A DNA stretch of 18,144 nucleotides from CAWACC01 sp964390695 (GTDB taxonomy: Bacteria > Chlamydiota > Chlamydiia > Chlamydiales > Parachlamydiaceae): the NCBI GenBank assembly GCA_964390695.1, contig CAYMKI010000049.1, positions 1-18,144 on the forward strand, read 5' to 3'. Below are positions 13,691-18,144 of this stretch, piece after piece. The notes below the pieces were generated by a model, which did no database searches, had not been told where the DNA came from, and saw only the letters and a list, made by a program, of their open reading frames with translations. Both the position numbers and the translations under genes were made by a program. Position 1 is the first letter of the stretch, and the number at the start of each line of letters is the position of its first letter.

Positions 13691-15457
13691 ATGAATAAAA
13701 CAATATTAGAGACTTTATTAGATATATTTAAAAAAGCCACCTTTGCGGCTTTTCCCGAGCTGTCCACTGTACAGCCAGATATCGTCATTGAAGTGACGCA
13801 AAGCAACGTTGCCAAGTTAGGCCACTATCAATTTAATTCGGCCATGAAACTTGCACGTCCCCTCAAGCTAAGACCCCAGGAAGTTGCGGAAAAAATCATA
13901 GCCCAGGTATCGGTCAATTCTCCGGAAGGCGTGCCTTTTATCCAAAAGCTGGAGATAGCCGGTCCAGGCTTTGTGAACATCACCCTGGAAAATACCTTTA
14001 TCAATCACGCCGTCAACAAGTTGCTGCAACCCCACTTGGGCATTTCTTCTCCTGCTCGCAAAGAAAGGATCATCATCGATTTTTCTTCACCCAATGTCGC
14101 CAAAGAAATGCATGTCGGACACTTGCGCTCGACCATTATAGGCGATTGCCTTGCCAGGCTGTTTGAATTTCTAGGCCATGACGTCTTGCGTTTAAATCAT
14201 CTCGGCGATTGGGGCACCTCCTTTGGGATGTTAATAGCCTATATGAAGACGCACGTCCCCTTGGTGTTGACCGGTGAAGAACCCACAGATCTCAGCCACC
14301 TCGTCGCCTGGTACCGCGAAGCCAAGAAGCTATTTGACGCAGACCCTGCTTTTAAAAAGCAGTCACAAGAAGAGGTAGTATTACTCCAAAGCGGTCAACC
14401 TGAAGCGCTTAAAGCTTGGAAAATCATTTGTGATATCTCGGAAAAAGCTTATCGCGAAGTCTATGATCTCCTGAATATACACCTCATCGATCGCGGCGAA
14501 TCGTTCTACAATCCCATGCTGCCGGGCATCGTCGAGGAGTTGGAAGCCAAGGGGATGGTGACCTTATCCGATGGAGCCAAATGCATCTACCTTGAAGGCT
14601 TCAAAAATCGAGAAGGCGAAGCCTTGCCGCTCATGATTCAAAAGTCAGACGGCGGCTATAATTACGACACCACGGACATGGCAGCTATCAAGCACAGGAT
14701 CCAAGTCGAAAAAGGACAGCGCCTCATCTATGTCACCGATGCGGGACAGAGCACGCATTTTAACATGATCTTCCAGGCTGCGGAAAAAGCAGGCTACCTG
14801 GACCGTTCAAAAGTCAGAACGGATCACGTGCCCTTCGGTTTGGTGCTCGGCCCTGATGGAAAAAAATTCCGGACCCGTGCGGGTGAAAGTGAAAAACTGG
14901 TAGACCTTCTCAAAACCGCCGTGGAAAAAGCCAAAGACCTATTAGTCGAGCGTAATCCCGACATGCCGGCGGAGGAAACCGACAAGCTGGCTAAAGCTTT
15001 GGGGATTGGAGCTGTCAAATATGCGGACTTATCGTGCCATCGCGTTGGGGATTACACATTTAGCTATGACCGCATGTTGAAATTCGAAGGCAATACCGCG
15101 GCCTTTCTGATGTACGCGTATGTACGCATTGCGGGCATTAAGCGCAAAGTGAATGTCAATGTTGAGGACTTAAAGCAGAAACATCAAATTTATCTTGAGC
15201 ATCCTTCCGAATTTGCGTTAGGATTGCATTTAGCCCAATTCGATGAAGCCTTGAGCCACGTGGCCAATGAGCTTTTGCCCAACCGGCTGACAGACTATCT
15301 GTATACTTTGGCGGAAAAATTTAATATTTTCTTTAGAGATTGCAGGGTCGAAGGCACGCTTGAGCAGACCTCCCGGCTATTGCTCTGCGAGGCTACCGCC
15401 CATGTGATGAAGCATGGATTGGAAATATTGGGGTTAACTCCTGTGGAACGGATGTAA
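13691..15457 (+). CDS. argS: Arginyl-tRNA synthetase
   Basis: A class I synthetase that charges tRNA-Arg, 588 aa and full length. The N-terminal Add-1 domain (about 1-110) has GHYQFNSAMKLAR near 43-55. The HIGH signature is HVGH at 141-144 (MHVGHLRSTIIGD), and the KMSKS loop is degenerate, KKFRTR at 391-396, as in many ArgRS. The C-terminal anticodon domain ends with the typical R-L-L-L-C-E-A-T motif, then GLEILGLTPVERM. The N-terminus fits chlamydial ArgRS starting at 13691; a short AAGG 3-4 nt before ATG is a poor ribosome site. moxR follows after 3 nt, so argS is probably the first gene of a four-gene operon. Confidence 0.97.
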   Translation: MNKTILETLLDIFKKATFAAFPELSTVQPDIVIEVTQSNVAKLGHYQFNSAMKLARPLKLRPQEVAEKIIAQVSVNSPEGVPFIQKLEIAGPGFVNITLENTFINHAVNKLLQPHLGISSPARKERIIIDFSSPNVAKEMHVGHLRSTIIGDCLARLFEFLGHDVLRLNHLGDWGTSFGMLIAYMKTHVPLVLTGEEPTDLSHLVAWYREAKKLFDADPAFKKQSQEEVVLLQSGQPEALKAWKIICDISEKAYREVYDLLNIHLIDRGESFYNPMLPGIVEELEAKGMVTLSDGAKCIYLEGFKNREGEALPLMIQKSDGGYNYDTTDMAAIKHRIQVEKGQRLIYVTDAGQSTHFNMIFQAAEKAGYLDRSKVRTDHVPFGLVLGPDGKKFRTRAGESEKLVDLLKTAVEKAKDLLVERNPDMPAEETDKLAKALGIGAVKYADLSCHRVGDYTFSYDRMLKFEGNTAAFLMYAYVRIAGIKRKVNVNVEDLKQKHQIYLEHPSEFALGLHLAQFDEALSHVANELLPNRLTDYLYTLAEKFNIFFRDCRVEGTLEQTSRLLLCEATAHVMKHGLEILGLTPVERM

Positions 15458-15460
15458 TAC

Positions 15461-16444
15461 ATGGATATAGATGAACTTGCAGTCGCCGTAAAACAAGCCA
15501 ATGTAAAGTTCAAAAACGTCAAAGACGAAATCGGAAAAGTGATCGTAGGCCAATCCGATATGGTCGACCGCCTTCTGCTAGCCTTGCTGGCAGATGGCCA
15601 TATTTTGCTGGAAGGATTGCCAGGGCTAGCAAAAACCTTAGCCGCCACGACCCTAGCCAAAGTCGTCCAGTGCGAATACAAGCGCATCCAGTTCACCCCC
15701 GACTTACTGCCAGCTGATTTGATCGGCACACAAATCTACAATCCCCGTGAAAACACATTCAGCATTAACAAAGGCCCCATTTTCACCAACATCTTGATAG
15801 CAGATGAAATCAATAGAGCTCCCGCAAAAGTCCAGTCCGCTCTGCTAGAAGTGATGCAAGAACGGCAAGTCACCCTGGGTGGGCAAACATTTGCCATGAG
15901 CAAGCCCTACCTAGTCTTGGCTACGCAGAATCCTATAGAGCAAGAAGGCACCTATCCCCTGCCTGAAGCGCAAACAGACCGTTTCATGATGAAAGTCAAA
16001 ATCGACTATCCATCTAGAGAAGAAGAGCAAGCCATTCTCAAGCGTATGGGTACCTTAGGCAGCAAGCCTGAACCTGCCGCCATTTTAGGCGCTGAGGATA
16101 TTTTGAATGGGCGCAAACTGGTCAATCAAATTTATGTCGATGGCAAGATCATCGATTACATTCTGAACATCGTCTTTGCCACAAGAGAACCAAAAAAATA
16201 TGGCATAGATATAGAAGGCATGCTCTTATTTGGAGCTTCGCCCAGAGCCACCTTAGCGATGAAGCTCTGCGCCCAGGCCCATGCCTTTATCATGGGAAGG
16301 GCCTATGTCACCCCTTACGATATCAAACAAGTCGCGCACGACATCCTTAGACATCGATTGAGAAGAACCTATGAAGCCGAAGCTCAAGAACTATCTCCCG
16401 ATGATATCATCGACAGAATATTAAATCATTTGCCCATTCCCTAG
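15461..16444 (+). CDS. MoxR-family AAA+ ATPase
   Basis: A 327-aa chaperone-like ATPase. Walker A is GLPGLAKT (52-59), Walker B is ILIADEINRAP (111-121) with VQSALLEVMQERQVTLGG after it, sensor 1 is LATQNPIEQEGTYPLPEAQTDRF, and sensor 2 is near GASPRATLAM. MoxR proteins act with a von Willebrand-type partner to remodel or insert metal into client proteins. The partner here is the DUF58 gene 8 bp downstream, the standard pairing. The gene begins 3 nt after argS. Confidence 0.95.
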   Translation: MDIDELAVAVKQANVKFKNVKDEIGKVIVGQSDMVDRLLLALLADGHILLEGLPGLAKTLAATTLAKVVQCEYKRIQFTPDLLPADLIGTQIYNPRENTFSINKGPIFTNILIADEINRAPAKVQSALLEVMQERQVTLGGQTFAMSKPYLVLATQNPIEQEGTYPLPEAQTDRFMMKVKIDYPSREEEQAILKRMGTLGSKPEPAAILGAEDILNGRKLVNQIYVDGKIIDYILNIVFATREPKKYGIDIEGMLLFGASPRATLAMKLCAQAHAFIMGRAYVTPYDIKQVAHDILRHRLRRTYEAEAQELSPDDIIDRILNHLPIP

Positions 16445-16452
16445 AGGAGGCT

Positions 16453-17328
16453 ATGACTCCGGAACTCTTCCGTGCGTTGCGGCGCATTCAATTCCAGACG
16501 TCTTATCTGGCCAAAGACATTTTGGCCGGTGCTTATCGCTCTGCCTTCAAAGGCAAAGGGATGGAATTTGAAGAAGTCAGAGAATACCAATCAGGAGACG
16601 ACATCCGCAGCATCGACTGGAATGTCACCGCCAGGATGAACCATCCTTATGTAAAAACCTTCAGGGAAGAGCGCGATCTTTCTGTGAACCTAGTCGTAGA
16701 TATGTCAGCTTCGTGTGATTTCGGAAGCGGACACCAGACCAAAAAGCATCTGATCACCGAAATTGCCGCCGTGATTGCCTTTTCGGCGATAAAAAATAAT
16801 GACAAACTGGGCTTGATCATCTTTTCGGACCACATTGAAAAATACATTCCTCCAGGCAAATCCCAAAGGCATATTTTACGTATTATCCGCGAGCTCATCG
16901 CCCACAAATCCGTACATAGGAAAACCAATATCAATGCTGCCTTGAACTATTTTGGCAGCCTGCAAACGAAATCCAGCATATGCTTTCTAATATCTGACTT
17001 TTTGTGCAACGACATCTCGAAAGAAGCTATGCTGGTAGCTAAGTATCACGACCTGATAGCTGTATGTGTGAGGGATCCTGTGGAGGAGCAGCTTCCGGCA
17101 TTTAATCTTGTCCACATGCAGGATTTAGAAAGCGAAGACAGCGACACCGTCGATTTTTCCGACGCTTCCCTGTGCCAGGCATACAAAAAATGGGATGAAG
17201 ATAGCCGAAGTGAACTCAAGCATCTGATGCAGAAAATCGGTGCGGGATATATCGACATTAGAACCGATAAGCCTTATTTGAATGAGATAAGGAAGTTTTT
17301 CACAGCCCGAGGTCGTAAAAGAAGATGA
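16453..17328 (+). CDS. DUF58 / vWA-like protein
   Basis: A 291-aa protein of the DUF58 family with the signature GKGMEFEEVREYQSGDDIRS followed by IDWNVTARM (about 35-62) and YVKTFREERDLSVNLVVDMSAS, where D83-x-S85-x-S87 is a MIDAS-type metal site of a von Willebrand A fold. No membrane segment is seen. AGAGGAGG lies 4 nt before the start, a strong ribosome site. Its stop overlaps the start of the next gene as ATGA, indicating translational coupling. Expected to partner MoxR. Confidence 0.93.
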   Translation: MTPELFRALRRIQFQTSYLAKDILAGAYRSAFKGKGMEFEEVREYQSGDDIRSIDWNVTARMNHPYVKTFREERDLSVNLVVDMSASCDFGSGHQTKKHLITEIAAVIAFSAIKNNDKLGLIIFSDHIEKYIPPGKSQRHILRIIRELIAHKSVHRKTNINAALNYFGSLQTKSSICFLISDFLCNDISKEAMLVAKYHDLIAVCVRDPVEEQLPAFNLVHMQDLESEDSDTVDFSDASLCQAYKKWDEDSRSELKHLMQKIGAGYIDIRTDKPYLNEIRKFFTARGRKRR

Positions 17329-18144
17329 AGCTGTGGGTGATACTATTTTACATCACGCTGCATCTAAATGCGGCTGCCTTGTCGAGTTGGGAGGTGAAAG
17401 ACCCCTCCGGATTTTCTGTCAAAGCTGAAGATCCCAGTTCCCCACTATCTCTATTCGACCCTATGCAGATCGAGCTTGAAATGACTTATCCGGAAGACTA
17501 TAAACCCGATATACAGGCCTTAAAACAAACCCTCAGAGTCCCTTACGGATTTCGTCCATTCCCCTTCACCCTATTAAATGAAAGCATTCGTCCTCCAGAA
17601 AAATCTGCCGAGGGCTATCTGAAACAAACCATCACGTTAGAACTTGAGCCAAGGATGCTGGGATCATACGCGTTATCCTTTGATCCTATCGTATTCCGTA
17701 GCATACAGACCTCCTCAACACACACACTATCTGGAAGCACCACCTCCATTACCGTGACCCTTCCTAAAGACTTTGTGGCTATCCATAAGTACGACCCGCC
17801 TCTGCTGCCATGGCCATTACAACTCTCGGTGGATATAGACGCCAAAACTCGAGCTGAACGTCTTATTGAAGAGCAGAATCCTGGGAAATTCACAAAAGAA
17901 AATATGGAACAGCTGCAAAAAAAAACGCTGCCCTGGAAAGGGATCGTTTTGATCAACTGTGCCATCGCCGCTATGCTTATGTATATGTTTTATCCTCGAT
18001 TATTTAAAAGACGCCCACCCCAAACACCTCCTCCGCTATCCGCAAAAATGATCGCTCTGCAAAAATTGGATCATTTATCCAATTTGAATGCACCGGACTC
18101 TAAAGAAGATGCTGTTTTTTACATTGATCTCAAAGAGATTCTCG
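17325..18144 (+). CDS. Exported BatD-like protein (partial, 3' end outside window)
   Basis: An open frame of 273 codons starts with ATG overlapping the DUF58 stop (ATGA) and runs off the window. Residues 1-19 (MKLWVILFYITLHLNAAAL) form a signal peptide. Then comes a beta-rich extracytoplasmic domain of about 180 residues (WEVKDPSGFSVKAEDPSSPL, FDPMQIELEMTYPEDY), a transmembrane helix near 205-226 (GIVLINCAIAAMLMYMFYP), and a basic, proline-containing cytoplasmic start. This signal-ectodomain-TM plan directly after moxR and DUF58 matches BatD or DUF4381-type proteins of Bat operons. Family assignment rests on context and topology more than on a residue signature; genes for membrane vWA proteins (BatA/BatB) would be expected just beyond the window. 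Confidence 0.75.
   Translation, partial: MKLWVILFYITLHLNAAALSSWEVKDPSGFSVKAEDPSSPLSLFDPMQIELEMTYPEDYKPDIQALKQTLRVPYGFRPFPFTLLNESIRPPEKSAEGYLKQTITLELEPRMLGSYALSFDPIVFRSIQTSSTHTLSGSTTSITVTLPKDFVAIHKYDPPLLPWPLQLSVDIDAKTRAERLIEEQNPGKFTKENMEQLQKKTLPWKGIVLINCAIAAMLMYMFYPRLFKRRPPQTPPPLSAKMIALQKLDHLSNLNAPDSKEDAVFYIDLKEIL

Noticed and set aside
15295..15729. 144-codon minus-strand frame across argS and moxR
   Set aside because: Both strands' codon patterns favour argS and moxR, which are clear family members; the antisense product has no recognisable features.

Overview
The window looks like chromosomal DNA from a chlamydia-like bacterium (order Chlamydiales, probably an amoeba- or protist-associated lineage rather than Chlamydiaceae). 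This is inferred from an ArgR regulator beside a GadC/AaxC-type amino-acid antiporter, a DapF with the divergent chlamydial motif spacing, a chlamydial-looking ArgRS with a degenerate KMSKS loop, a RecB-type helicase-nuclease, and several candidate host-interaction proteins: a patatin lipase, a bilobed hydrophobic Inc-like protein and an orphan 479-aa protein. No rRNA or tRNA is present, so the assignment is tentative.

Layout. 1-91: truncated copy (R1) of a dispersed repeat. 275-2185: argR and an APC-superfamily antiporter, with two ARG-box-like operators in canonical geometry between them. 2133-3817 (minus): an unrecognised gene followed by dapF, whose 3' end overlaps the antiporter gene tail-to-tail. 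3818-4081: divergent AT-rich control region with two 18-bp palindromes and a strong sigma70-type promoter for the next gene. 4082-5305: HI0933/YhiN-type flavoprotein. 5438-9543: a small Cys/His protein and recB, almost abutting. 9727-11166: orphan 479-aa protein. 11167-12424: repeat-rich region in which a 151-aa hydrophobic protein gene lies between two inverted copies (R2, R3) of the repeat. 12425-13603 (minus): patatin-like phospholipase. 13691-18144: tightly packed operon argS-moxR-DUF58-BatD-like, the last gene running off the window.

How the genes may work together. ArgR probably senses arginine and controls the antiporter through the paired boxes; the antiporter would exchange a cytoplasmic amino acid or decarboxylation product for an external one. 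DapF supplies meso-diaminopimelate/lysine. RecB is the motor-nuclease of a RecBCD-type repair enzyme. MoxR, DUF58 and the exported BatD-like protein form the core of a Bat-type envelope/chaperone operon, here co-transcribed with argS.

The most unusual features are the modular inverted repeats with twin hairpins around the Inc-like gene, the ArgR operator pair that overlaps an RBS-masking hairpin, and the palindrome pair flanking a putative promoter. None proves a new system. The repeat-flanked hydrophobic gene and the ArgR switch are the best candidates for a second look.
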